The position numbers and the translations under genes are program-made. From positions 905,846,808 to 905,910,807 of the forward strand of contig CM066033.1 of NCBI GenBank assembly GCA_033557465.1: 64,000 nucleotides of DNA, read 5' to 3'. Each line of letters begins with the position of its first letter. Within the stretch, counting starts at the first letter, position 1. Shown here one piece after another: positions 41,059 through 51,590 of the stretch. Source of the stretch: Ichthyophis bannanicus. Its lineage: Eukaryota > Chordata > Amphibia > Gymnophiona > Ichthyophiidae. Under the pieces are notes generated by a model. That model searched no databases, was not told the origin of the DNA, and saw only the letters and a list, made by a program, of their open reading frames with translations.

Positions 41059-41835
41059 TCAAAGTACCTTCTGTCCGGATGCTCTTGTAGAGCCCGATAC
41101 CCGTACCGACCGAAGTCGGTACCGGGGGGTAATCAGTACCGGTGTATCGGTACCGGAAGGCATAGGATGACTGGGTACTGGCAATGTGGACACCGATGTC
41201 GATTTTGATGCTGTCGGTACCGGTACCGAGATCGGTGCCGGTACTGGATGAACTGTCTGACGTGGTTCCAAGGGTGTCGATGCTGCAAGGAGAGCCGCCA
41301 GACTGCGTTCAATAGCCAGGAACCTCTGGTCTATCGTCGCTGCCAATGCCTGGGTATCGGTACAGGAGAACACAGCCGGTACCCCAGAGCATGGCACCAG
41401 TAGTTCTGCGGAGGTTGAGGCCTCGAGAACGTGCTGGAGCCCCGATAATGCTTTGGAAGCCGAAGCCTCCCGCCGGGGCAATTTTGCCGGTGCAGAATCC
41501 TCAAGGGCAACGCCAGAGACATCTCGATGCTTGGAAGGAGATCTACCCTTTGAGGACCGGCTAGACTTATGTTTAGTTACCTGAGATCCACGGGAGGAAG
41601 ACGAAGCCCTGGAAGACATTGATGTCACCGAGGCTGCATCGGAGGGAAAGAGGGTACTGAGCTTAGCAGCTTGGTTCTGTCGACACCTTTTGGACATTAT
41701 GGCACAAGCCATACATTCCGTGATGGGAGTGGTCAGGACCTAAACGTTTAAGACACCACTCATGGGTGTCGGTGACGGAAATGGTACCGCCACACTTGGT
41801 GCACTTCTTGAAACCCGAAGCGGGTTTTTCCATAG
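41059..41835 (-). pseudogene. DIRS gag-like N-terminal part (D6)
   Basis: The start is ATG at 41833, giving MEKPASGFKKCTKCGGTISV and then THEWCLKRLGPDHS, the conserved Cys/His motif. The Ser-rich frame 41059-41712 follows after a frame change, with SIERSLAALLAAS-like and VPVPTASKS segments. The coding sequence here is strikingly rich in GGTACCG and related words (41095-41245). Confidence 0.75.
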
Positions 41836-42059
41836 TGGAGGAAATTTTGGGCCTAAGGCCCAAAATGGCGCGTGCACCTAGAAAAAAGTAAATTTTTAAA
41901 AAAAAAAGAAAGAAAGAAAGAAGAACCGGCGGTACCGGTATAGCGTCGAGGAAGGCAGACGCAACCACAAAAAAGAAGGATAATAAGGAAAGTTTTCTGT
42001 GGTGATAGGAACAACGACCTGCTGGCTCCGCGGAAAACAAAGAACTGGAGAGAGGCAGT

Positions 42060-42206
42060 TGGGAAAGGCGGGAAGGCAGCACGCAGGTGCTGTGGGATGC
42101 TCCCAAAAGCTTTCTAATTGGACGCTGGGGAGCGTTCCCGCGCAGGCTCTGTCGGTACCGACGATACCCATATGTGAAGACTACATTCCTGCTTGTTCCT
42201 GGAGAT
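42060..42206. repeat. DIRS D6 5' inverted terminal repeat
   Basis: This is the inverted partner of 36810-36930 and contains GTCGGTACCGAC at 42151-42162 followed by GATACCCATATGTGAAGAC and the terminal TGCTTGTTCCTGGAGAT. Confidence 0.9.
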
Positions 42207-42995
42207 GGTGTAGATAACCTGAGGAGGGATCTAGCTAAGCTTGAAGAAAGGTCTAGAATTTGGCAGCTGAGATTTAATGTTAAAAAAATGCAAGGTCATG
42301 AATTTGGGCTGCAGCAATCCAAGGGAACAATATAGTATAGGGGACAAAGTATATTTGTCCACTAAAGAAGAGCAGGACCTAGGCGTGATTGTGTCTAATG
42401 ATCTTAAAGTAGCAAAACAGGAAGAAAAAGGCGACAGCAAAAGCTAGAAGGATGCTTGGCTGCATGGGGAGAGGAATGACCAGCAGAAGAAAGGAAGTGA
42501 TAGTGCTTCTGTATAAGTCTTTGGTGCGACCTCATTTGGAGTATTATATGTAATTCTAGAAACTGCACCTTCAAAAGGATATAAACAGGGTGGAGTACAG
42601 AGGGTGGCCACTAAAATGGTTAGTGGTCTTCATTATAAAGCATATGAGGACAGACTTAAGGATATTAATATGTACATCTTAGAGGTGTATCCCGATATGC
42701 ATCCCGATAGAGGTGATATGATTGAGACATTTAAATACGAGGGGACATGGAATGAGGGTGAAAGGGGATAGATTGAGGAGTGACATGTGAAAATATGTCT
42801 TTACGGAAAGAATGGTGGATCCGTGGAATAGTCTCCCAATGGAGGTGATACAGATGAGGACAGTATCTGAATTCAAAGAAGCATGAGACAAACAGAGGAT
42901 CTCTAAAGGAAAAAAGGGGACTGTTGTAGTGGTTGATATGGAAAGGCAGACTAGATAGACCATGTGGTCTTTTTCCGTCATCATTTACATCATTT
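42207..42995 (+). pseudogene. CR1-like LINE (family B), 3' part
   Basis: The reading resumes with VDNLRRDLAKLEERSRIWQL and continues through DLGVIVSNDLKVAK and a degraded SLVRPHLEYYM segment, then a 3' UTR with ACCATGTGGTCTTTTTCCGTC and CATTTACATCATTTC, the usual end of this LINE group. Frameshifts and stops are frequent. Together with 36650-36757 it forms the host of D6. Confidence 0.8.
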
Positions 42996-43294
42996 CTGTC
43001 GTTTATATGTAACATACATGGCATCAGAAGGAAGGCAGTAACAGACTCCTAAGATGGGGCAGCATTATCATCCAGCAGGAGAGAATGAATTCATAGACGC
43101 AGGGCTTGAGATGTCAGGCCTGCACATTCATAAGAACATAAGATATGCCATACTGGGACAGACCAAGGTCCATCAAGCCCAGTATTCTGTTTCCAACAGT
43201 GGCCAATCTAGGTCATATGTACCTAGCAGTTTCCCCAAGACACAAGTTCCATAATGCTTGTACTGTGTCAAGCATTGATATCTTCGGTCACTTC

Positions 43295-44989
43295 TTAATA
43301 ATGGTTTATGGACCTTTCCTCCAGGAACTTGTCCAAACCTTTTTTAAACCCAGCTACACTAACAGCCTTTACTACATCCTCCGGTAACAAATTCCAGAGC
43401 TTGATTACACGTTGAGTGAAAAAATATTTTCTTTTATTAGTCTTAAATAGTTTACCCTGTAGCTTCATTGCATGTCCCCTAGTCTTTCTATATTCTGATA
43501 ACGTAAACAATCGATCTACGTTTACCCGTTCCACTCCCTTCATTAATTTATAGACTTCTATCATATCTCCCCTTAGCCGTCTCTTTTCCAGGTTAAAGAG
43601 CCCTAACCTTTTTTGCCTTTCTTCATAGGAGTATCCTTCCATCCCCTTTACCATTTTGGTGGCTCTTCTCTGTACCTTTTCTAAAATCGCTATATCCTTT
43701 TTAAGATACGGCGACCAGAATTGCACACAATATTCAAGGTGCGGTCTCACCATGGAACGATATAGAGGCATTATAATATCTTTTGTTTTATTTTCCATTC
43801 CTTTCCTTATCATACCTAGCATTCTATTTGCTCTCTTGGCCGCCGCTGCACACTGGGCCGAGGGTTTTAACATGGTATCTACAATGACGCCTAAATCTTT
43901 TTCCTGGGTGGTGGTTCCTAATGTGGAACCTTGCATCGTGTAACCATAGTTTGGGTTGTTCTTCCCTAGGTGCATAACCTTGCACTTGTCCACATTAAAT
44001 TTCATCTGCCATTTTGATGCCCAGTCTTCCAATTTATCAAGATCCTCTTGCAATTTTTCACAATCCTCTTGGGTTTTAACAACTTTAAATAGTTTTGTGT
44101 CATCTGCAAATTTGATAACCTCACTCGTTATTCCACTTTCCAGGTCATTTATGAATATGTCAAAAAGCAGCGGACCCAGCACAGATCCCTGTGGTACACC
44201 ACTATTCACCTTTCTCCATTGGGAAAATTGGCCATTTAGCCCTACCCTCTGCTTTCTATCTTTTAACCAGTTCCTGACCCACAATAGTACATTGCCTCCT
44301 ATCCCATGACTCTTTAGTTTTGCCAAAAGTCTCTGATGAGGGACCTTGTCAAAGGCTTTCTGAAAGTCCAGATACACAATATCAACCGACTCACCTTTGT
44401 CCACCTGTTTATTCACTCCTTCAAAAAAACATAACAGATTAGTAAGACAAGATCTTCCTTGTCTAAAGCCATGTTGGCTGTCTCCCATTAGGATGTGACT
44501 ATCTACATGCTGAGTAATTTTATTCTTTATGATGGTTTCTACTATTTTTCCCGGTACTGACGTCAGGCTCACCGGTCTGTAGTTTCCCGGATCACCCCTG
44601 GAACCCTTTTTAAAAATTGGTGTTACATTGGCGATCCTCCAATCTTCAGGTATTAGAGATGATTTTAATGATAGTTCACAGATTACTGATAGCAGGTCTA
44701 CAATCTCATATTTCAGTTCTTTCAACACCCTTGAATGTATACCATCCAGCCCAGGTGATTTGCTACTCTTCAGTTTATCTAATAGTTGTAAGACATCTTC
44801 CCGATGTATCGATATTTCCTTCAATTCTTCCGCACCTTTAAATACCACTTCAGTCATGGGTAACATCCCTACATCTTCCTCAGTAAAGACCGAAGCAAAG
44901 AATTCATTCAGTCTCTCCGCTATCGCCTTGTCGCCTCTTAGTGCTCCTTTAACCCCTTTATCATCTAATGGACCAACTGACTCTCTCAC
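43295..44989 (-). CDS. CR1-like ORF2, reverse transcriptase half, 564 codons open
   Basis: The frame begins at the linker MRESVGPLDDKGVKGALRGD and contains all RT blocks: DWRIANVTPIFKKGSRG, NYRPVSLTSVPGKIVE, VDIVYLDFQKAFDKVPH, NSGVPQGSVLGPLLFDIF and FADDTKLFK (intact FADD near residue 295), then the C-terminal region [16 protein letters not shown] and [18 protein letters not shown], ending ERSINHY. There is no stop in this half. The ATG at 44989 is internal to the natural ORF2, since a frameshift at about 45000-45030 separates it from the endonuclease half. RT performs target-primed reverse transcription. Confidence 0.92.
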   Translation of the reverse strand: MRESVGPLDDKGVKGALRGDKAIAERLNEFFASVFTEEDVGMLPMTEVVFKGAEELKEISIHREDVLQLLDKLKSSKSPGLDGIHSRVLKELKYEIVDLLSVICELSLKSSLIPEDWRIANVTPIFKKGSRGDPGNYRPVSLTSVPGKIVETIIKNKITQHVDSHILMGDSQHGFRQGRSCLTNLLCFFEGVNKQVDKGESVDIVYLDFQKAFDKVPHQRLLAKLKSHGIGGNVLLWVRNWLKDRKQRVGLNGQFSQWRKVNSGVPQGSVLGPLLFDIFINDLESGITSEVIKFADDTKLFKVVKTQEDCEKLQEDLDKLEDWASKWQMKFNVDKCKVMHLGKNNPNYGYTMQGSTLGTTTQEKDLGVIVDTMLKPSAQCAAAAKRANRMLGMIRKGMENKTKDIIMPLYRSMVRPHLEYCVQFWSPYLKKDIAILEKVQRRATKMVKGMEGYSYEERQKRLGLFNLEKRRLRGDMIEVYKLMKGVERVNVDRLFTLSEYRKTRGHAMKLQGKLFKTNKRKYFFTQRVIKLWNLLPEDVVKAVSVAGFKKGLDKFLEERSINHY

Positions 44990-45002
44990 AGGTTTTTTGC
45001 TA

Positions 45003-46218
45003 CGAATGTACTTGAAAAGGCCTTTATTTCACGTTTTTGCTTCCGCAGCAAGCTTCTTCTCAAATTCTCTCTTTGCCTGCCTTATCAATGCCTTGCATTT
45101 GACTTGCCAGTGCTTGTGCTGTTTCCAGCTTTCGTTGTTTGGCTCTTTTTTCCATTTCCTGAAAGATGCTTTTTTGGCAACAGCCGCCTCTCTGACCTCA
45201 CCTTTAAACCATGCTGGCAGTTTTTTGGACTTCCTTCCACTTTTCTTAAAGCGTGGAATACAGCTGGTCTGGGCTTCCAAGATAGTATTTTTCAACAACA
45301 CCCAAGCTTGATGTACGTCTTTAACCTTCGCAACTGCTCCTTTTAGTTTTTTCTTAACTGTTTTCCTCATTTTATCATAGTCTCCCTTTCGAAAGTTTAA
45401 AGGTAGTACTGTGGATTTCCTTACTATCCCTCTTCCACTAATTAAATCAAAGGTGATCATGTTATGATCACTATTGCCAAGTGGCCCCAACACCCTTATC
45501 TCTTGCACTAGATCTGGTGTTCCACTAAGGACTAGGTCTAATATGGCTTCCCCTCTGGTCGGTTCATGAACCAGCTGCTCCAAGAAGCAGTCATTTATTT
45601 CATCTAGGAACTTTATCTCCCTAGCATGTCCTGACGTGACACTGACACTGCGCTGTAACTTTTGTTAGCTTCCTTGATTTCTTTGAGCATTTCATCATCC
45701 ATTTGGTCATTCTGGCCAGGTGCTCGATAGTACACCCCCACTGCCATCGCCTTCCTCCTTTTATATGGGATTTCAATCCATATAGATTCTACAGCAGATT
45801 TTGTTTCCTGCAAAACTTTAATCCTTTCTGAGTCAATGCCCTCTCTAACATAGAGCGCAACCCCTCCACCAATTTGATTAGCTCTATCATTACGATATAG
45901 TTTGTACCCAGGTATCACAGTGTCCCACTGGTTGTCCTCCTTCCATCATGTCTCTGATATTCCAATCATATCTAACCTTTCATTTAGTGCTATATATTCT
46001 AACTCTCCCATCTTATTCTTTAGACTTCTAGCATTTGCATACAAGCATTTTAGAGAATGTATTTTATTCATGTTAATTTGGCTATTGTTAGACATGGGTA
46101 AATTGGGATCTTTAAGCTCTGTCTGCTCCATACTTGAGGGCATTTGGGCTACTTTACTCTTTTGTGGAACCTCTCTGCTTTTGGTAGTATCCTTCAAGGA
46201 TACATTCTTCCGAACCAT
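45003..46218 (-). pseudogene. CR1-like ORF2, endonuclease half
   Basis: The reading contains KCLYANARSLKNKMGELEYI (46000-46060), YKLYRNDRANQIGGGVALYV (about 45850-45900), MAVGVYYRAPGQN, and then EPTRGEAILDLVLSG and LGNSDHNMITFDL (45480-45580), the endonuclease fold of the CR1 group with an SDH motif. Frame changes lie near 45930, 45620 and 45010; the GDFN-containing segment is deleted near 45640-45655 (compare 59330-59350). The endonuclease cannot be functional. Confidence 0.88.
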
Positions 46219-46253
46219 CCGCTCTTGGGCGACTGTCGGCTTTCCCCTAATAT

Positions 46254-46496
46254 CTAGTTTAAAAGCTGCTCTATCTCCATTTTAAAGGTTAATGCCAGCA
46301 GCCCGGTTCCATCCCGGTTAAGGTGAAGCCCATCCCTTCGGAAGAGCCCCTCCTTTCCCCAGAATGTTCCCCAGTTCCTAACAAATCCAAAACCCTCATC
46401 TCTGCACCATTGTGTCATCCACGCATTGAGACTCCGGAGCTCTGCCTGCCTTTTGGGTCCTGCGCGTGGAACAGGAAGCATTTCGGAGAATGCTAC
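46254..46496 (-). pseudogene. CR1-like ORF1 esterase C-terminal fragment
   Basis: The minus strand encodes FSEMLPVPRAGPKRQAELRS, then WGKEGLFRRDGLHLNRDGTG; the D-x-x-H of DGLH matches the last catalytic block of SGNH hydrolases, as in CR1 ORF1. The frame continues upstream of 46496 into unrelated sequence (to 46688), so it is a truncation fusion. Confidence 0.75.
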
Positions 46497-47989
46497 CACC
46501 ACTGAGAGGATAGCAGCTGCGGCTGCAAACTGGCTCGTCAGTAGAAAGCCCATCTTTCTATCTCTAGTGCCCTTCAAGGTCAATCCAACTCCCACGGGAG
46601 TGGAGGCCCACTTCATGACTGCCGTGACATCCACCCCCACCTTGGGTGGGATGGACCATGATATGCACGCCTCTTGGGGAGAGCTCACATCCCTTTACAT
46701 GCCTTTATCCCCCCTAGGCAGGAAATCGGTAAGGACCCATGCTGACTGGAACATGTTCTGGATTATTTCCAGAAACAGGAAGACTGTCATAAATATCCAC
46801 ACTGCCTGTAGAAGCAGGGAATCTGCGACCCCTGCTCCATCGCTGGAGCGTCAGTCACATACCAGGTGGAGGAAACTCGAGCAATCAATGCCACCAGATC
46901 TCCCTTCCGGGACAGGCAAAAAATATCAGCTTCCACATGAATCGCTGATGGAGAAAACACTCCTCATACTCCACGACCAAGACATCAAACCTCAGCTGAC
47001 CCACATCTCCAGAAGGCAGCGTTCCTGAGAATGATCTCGAACACAGGGGACACAGCTGGAGCCGAGCCCTCCAAAGAAGGGTTAGCGGCCAGAAGCGCGG
47101 TAGCTATAACTCAAGGCTGGGCTATTATTCTTATCCACAGTGCCATCAGTCGCCTCCTACCGTGAGGTGGAAAATGAAGGGCCAATTAAATCCCTTCGTT
47201 GAAAAAAGGGAGATGGACCCACCACTGAAAAGTCAGAGGCTCCCATGCAGGATGAATTCAGTGAGGAGGTTCTTCGCTTGCCACAGGTCAAACAATCCTT
47301 CCTGGAAAAAGACAGAAAGAGTTAAGGCGAGGTAAACATGCGTGCGTAAGGCTGTGTAAGTACAAAGGTGCACACTAATGGAGTGTGTATATCAGTGCAC
47401 ATTACAGGCGCTTGGACAGGAACGCGTGCTGGGACTGCTTGGGCGCAAGGTGAGCAAAAGCAGAAAACGTTAACAGCACGTATTGGAAAATGACAGGATG
47501 TGCTGACACCAAGCCAACGGTTGCCTGCGGTGCACCCCGACTTATGCCCCAAAACGGATGAGTAGAGGAGCCCCCCAAAAAGGACAATGACAAAATCAAG
47601 CCTTGGGTAGTCACTCACTGGGAGTCTCAAGCAGTACAAACTGTGCCAGGCTTAGTGCTACTCCCCAGCTGCTGTTTCTTTCTTATGTTTTCTTAACAGG
47701 TTTACAGCCAAATACAGTACTTCTGATTTCAGTTTTCAGGGAAAGCAGGGGGACGACAGAGGAGGAGGGAGGGGGTGTTGAGGTTGTGTGAGGCTGCTGA
47801 TCTCTTCCAAATTCTTCCAATTTTCTGGCTGCTCAACAGGACCTTATCATAAGAGCATGGAGCTGAACCAATTTTCCTTCCTCCTTTGGCTACTGAAAAG
47901 ACCTTATTCTAGTGCAGCCTCCCATGTCACTCTCAAGTGAAAGAGTCACCCTTCAAGTCCATCTTTTTTCTCTCAATTGTTCAGATTTT
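46497..47989. other. Unassigned region
   Basis: There is no clear match to the elements of this window. The minus strand keeps some open reading (SSPQEACISWSIPPKVGVDV at 46630-46688, LRFDVLVVEYEECFLHQRF near 46930-46990, and GLFDLWQAKNLLTEFILHG near 47240-47300 just after TCTGTCTTTTTCCAG). These look like broken coding sequence of an unrecognised element, possibly the missing gag of DIRS family 2. 47330-47700 has no recognisable coding sequence. Confidence 0.3.
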
Positions 47990-48191
47990 CTTCAGAGTTG
48001 AGAAAATCCAACCACCATCTGCTGGAGATAGAATACTACTGAGGTGCCCTCTAGTGGCTCAGGCTGATAGAGGCATGGGAGTGATGTTATTGAAAGCTGG
48101 GAATTTCAATGGCTGTCTCCACCAATCTGCTGGTATGGGAACACAACCCACTTGTCTGGTCTGGTCTGGTCTAGCAGGATGATATGGAAAT
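47990..48191 (-). repeat. DIRS family-2 right terminal repeat
   Basis: The reverse complement of 48000-48191 matches the left end of E1 (34450-34600) over CCTGCTAGACCAG, CAAGTGGG, CCCAGCTTTCAAT and GCCTCTATCAGCCTGAGCC, then CCACTAGAGGGCAC. It is thus the inverted partner of an E1-type left end. No right-end partner adjoins E1 itself, so the two may be ends of one element spread apart by later insertions. Confidence 0.65.
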
Positions 48192-48534
48192 AATCATTTT
48201 CAACTGATAAATGTTAACTTTCATTTGAATTTTATCTAGAGATACTAGATCAGACATGGTGACTGTGTGTCCTTATAAATAGGCTCCCTGCACTAGCCCC
48301 AGAAGCGCAGAAATTCTCGTGCATAAAGTCACATCTGCTCCAAAGCAAGTGGAAATAGGTGCATATACCTGAGTATTTTTTTTATAAGGCATGCATATAT
48401 ATTGCAACGCCACCCTTGCTCTGATCAAACTATACCCCGAGGAATACTCACCTACGTATTATGTAGAAACAGGTAATATCTTTTGCAGCACCTATTTTGT
48501 CTGTGTGTGTCTGTATGTCCGTGCAATTTTATAA
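48192..48534. other. Non-coding stretch, nothing identified
   Basis: AT-rich sequence without recognised genes or repeats; GTGTGTGTCTGTATG near 48500 is low-complexity. Confidence 0.4.
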
Positions 48535-49197
48535 GATAAGATTTTACTTACCAATAATCACTTTTCCTGGAGTCCTGCTAGACCAGTTTATACAAGTGGG
48601 ATGTCTCTGCTCACAGTCCAGGACTTTCCCCCCACACCTCTCATGCTACTACTATGCTTGAGAGGTGACAGCTCTAGGAAATAAGACACCTGAGCAATTA
48701 AGGCCACCAACTCATCCTTGCAAAACAAGCAGACAATGAGGGGCTCCTCCTGCTCCTCTTCACATAGGAAGATTTTGTCCTTTTACAGTCTAGATCCCTC
48801 CTCAGAGCTGGAGTAGTCTATACCAGGGTCATCGGAATCACCAGATCACTCTCGCTGACAAGCTTGCTTTCGCAGTGAAGTTATGGTTGTGTTCTGATCT
48901 CTCTTTACCAGGGGATCCATTGCCTGCCTGCATGAAGGAAATTCCAAGTCCCGGGAGTTATCCCAGTTCAGATGGTCTCTCCAGAAGACCATGCTTGATG
49001 GAGAGAAGAATTCCACCAAACATGGACCAGAACAGAGGATCCCTTGTCACTTCTTGCTGTTCATCCGCATAGATCATCCTCTCAGCCACGGTGCCCATCT
49101 GCTGTAGTAGGAGAGGTGAGGGGAGGTCCCAGACTGTGAGTGCAGACATTCCACTTGTCTGGATTGATCTAGCAAGATGATCTGGAATAGCCATTTT
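48535..49197. mobile_element. Short non-autonomous DIRS family-2 element
   Basis: The left end (TTACTTACCAATAATC, then GTCCTGCTAGACCAG, CAAGTGGGATGTCTCTGCTC) is the inverted counterpart of the right end (49120-49197: GACTGTGAGTGCAGACATTCC, then CTTGTCTGGATTGATCTAGC). About 80 bp of terminal inverted repeat enclose about 450 bp with no domain I can recognise. The termini match E1 and 47990-48191. It could be an internally deleted derivative mobilised in trans. Confidence 0.6.
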
Positions 49198-49390
49198 TGA
49201 TATATAAAATATGCTTTGCAAGTGCACAATACTTTATAAAATTACTCAAAGTGAAACCATCCCCTTAAGATAGCTTTCATTATTATATATTGCATGGTCT
49301 TTGATGATTTTTAAGCTATCAGCTGCTGCTTCTATCTTGTAGTAATAATGTGAAAATTTGGTGACCATCTTAATCCTAAAAGCAATTTAC
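49198..49390 (-). other. CAD: CAD intron, 3' of exon B
   Basis: The intron starts with GTAAAT on the minus strand at 49390. The next downstream exon was not found in the window. Confidence 0.6.
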
Positions 49391-49546
49391 CTGCTTAATC
49401 CCCTTGGAGGCCACGAAGTGTATGATATCAGAGGGCATGCGCAGGTTATGGGGTGTGACATAGCGCAGATTCACACGATACTGAGTCAACAGGCAGGCAA
49501 GTGAATGCACCGTACGGCCATGCTTCAGGTCTCCCACCATCGTGAT
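49391..49546 (-). CDS. CAD: CAD, aspartate transcarbamylase domain exon (exon B)
   Basis: On the minus strand, a CCTCAG acceptor precedes 156 bp (52 codons, phase 0 to phase 0) ending in CAG before GTAAAT. The product contains [20 protein letters not shown], then [20 protein letters not shown] and [20 protein letters not shown] is the conserved transcarbamylase motif with an aspartate/phosphate-binding Arg. CAD carries carbamoyl-phosphate synthetase, dihydroorotase and aspartate transcarbamylase on a single cytosolic polypeptide for de novo pyrimidine synthesis; this exon belongs to the last domain. There are no stops, and the exon joins the upstream exon without a gap in the known protein order. 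It looks functional. Confidence 0.93.
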
Positions 49547-50775
<1,229 letters not shown>

Positions 50776-50799
50776 GGGATATATAAAAAGGTGCATTTT

Positions 50800-51128
50800 T
50801 ACTGGTTTTGCCTCCACCATCCATCCCCCTTCTGCACTCCCAAGTCCTTCCATCAGCCTGTGTCATGCTTTCTTCCTTTTCTAAATCACCGAAGAGGAAA
50901 CCGCTCATCTTCTCTCCTCCTCCAAACTTAGTTTCTCTGATTTCATCCCCACCTGTCTACATCTTCCGCTGTCATCCCTTCTGTCATATTTTCTCAACAT
51001 ATCGCTTGCCACTACAACTGTTCCTGCAGCCTTTAAACATGCTGTGTTACACCCCTCCTCAGAAAACCTTCACTAGACCCTACCTGTCCTTCTAATTATT
51101 GGCCCATATCCCTACTCCCCTTTGCTAG
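50800..51128 (+). pseudogene. L2-like LINE RT, N-terminal fragment
   Basis: With frame shifts, the plus strand reads KHAVLHPSSENLH*-type and LIIGPYPYSPLL, corresponding to the VVTPLLKKPSLDP and NYRPISLLPF blocks of L2-type RTs. It ends at 51128, where the CR1-like RT begins at the homologous position. Confidence 0.5.
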
Positions 51129-51590
51129 TACCGGGGAAAAATGGTAGAAACCATCATAAAGAACAAAATTACTGAACATGTAGATAGTCATGGCTTAATG
51201 GGAGACAGCCAACATGGCTTTAGACAAGGAAGATCTTGTCTTACTAATCTGTTATGTTTTTTTGAAGGTGTGAATAAACAGGTGGACAAAGGTGAGTCGG
51301 TTGATATAGTGGACTTTCAGAAAGCCTTTGACAAGGTCCCTCATCAGAGACTTTTGGCAAACCTAAAGAGTCATGGGATAGGAGGCAGTGTACTAGTGTG
51401 GATCAGGAACTGGTTAAAAGATAGAAAGCAGAGGGTAGGGCTAAATGGCCAATTTTCCCAATTGAGAAAGGTGAATAGTGGTGTACCCCAGGGATCTGTG
51501 CTGGGTCCGCTGCTTTTTGACATATTCATAAATGACGAGTGAGGTTATCAAATTTGCAGATGTCACAAAACTATTTAAAGTTGTTAGGCT
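51129..51590 (+). pseudogene. CR1-like RT segment inside the L2-like LINE
   Basis: The stop-free frame 51141-51542 encodes MVETIIKNKITEHVDSHGLM, LTNLLCFFEGVNKQVDKGES, AFDKVPHQRLLANLKSHGIG and NSGVPQGSVLGPLLFDIFIN. Relative to the other copies it lacks the IVYLD codons' Tyr-Leu (VDIV-DFQKAF) and about 15 bp before FADVTKLFK, and the catalytic FADD is FADV. It stops at about 51590 in the middle of RT, where L2-like sequence follows. Confidence 0.85.

Larger units (their letters stand above)
36758..42206 (-). mobile_element. DIRS retrotransposon (copy D6) inside LINE family B
   Basis: This 5.4-kb copy has both terminal repeats (36764-36930 and 42060-42206), the ICR (37030-37128), recombinase, RNase H, RT and gag, all on the minus strand. 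The interrupted LINE gives an independent definition of both ends and shows that no target-site duplication was made. Lesions include a CGA to TGA stop right after the RT catalytic box and a fusion of RNase H and recombinase by deletion. Confidence 0.93.
43129..46496 (-). mobile_element. CR1-like LINE, 3'-complete, 5'-truncated in ORF1
   Basis: The 3' end is at 43129 (CATAAGAACATAAGATATGCC, the inverted form of the CTTATGTTCTTATG tail). ORF2 spans 43295-46218 and the last part of ORF1 lies at 46254-46496. The match to the ORF1 esterase of the copy at 17100-17620 ends at 46496. The ORF2 RT half is open for 564 codons, so this is the youngest-looking LINE of the window. Confidence 0.9.

Noticed and set aside
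43956..45311. Plus-strand frames of 117 and 227 codons
   Set aside because: They are shadows of the long CR1-like ORF2 on the other strand.
46426..47028. 200-codon plus-strand frame
   Set aside because: Its first part is antisense to the CR1 ORF1 esterase and the rest has no recognisable motif.
47221..47320. Possible downstream CAD exon with acceptor TCTGTCTTTTTCCAG
   Set aside because: The translation after the acceptor (EGLFDLWQAKNLL) does not resemble the transcarbamylase sequence expected after FVASKGIKQ, and a stop follows soon.
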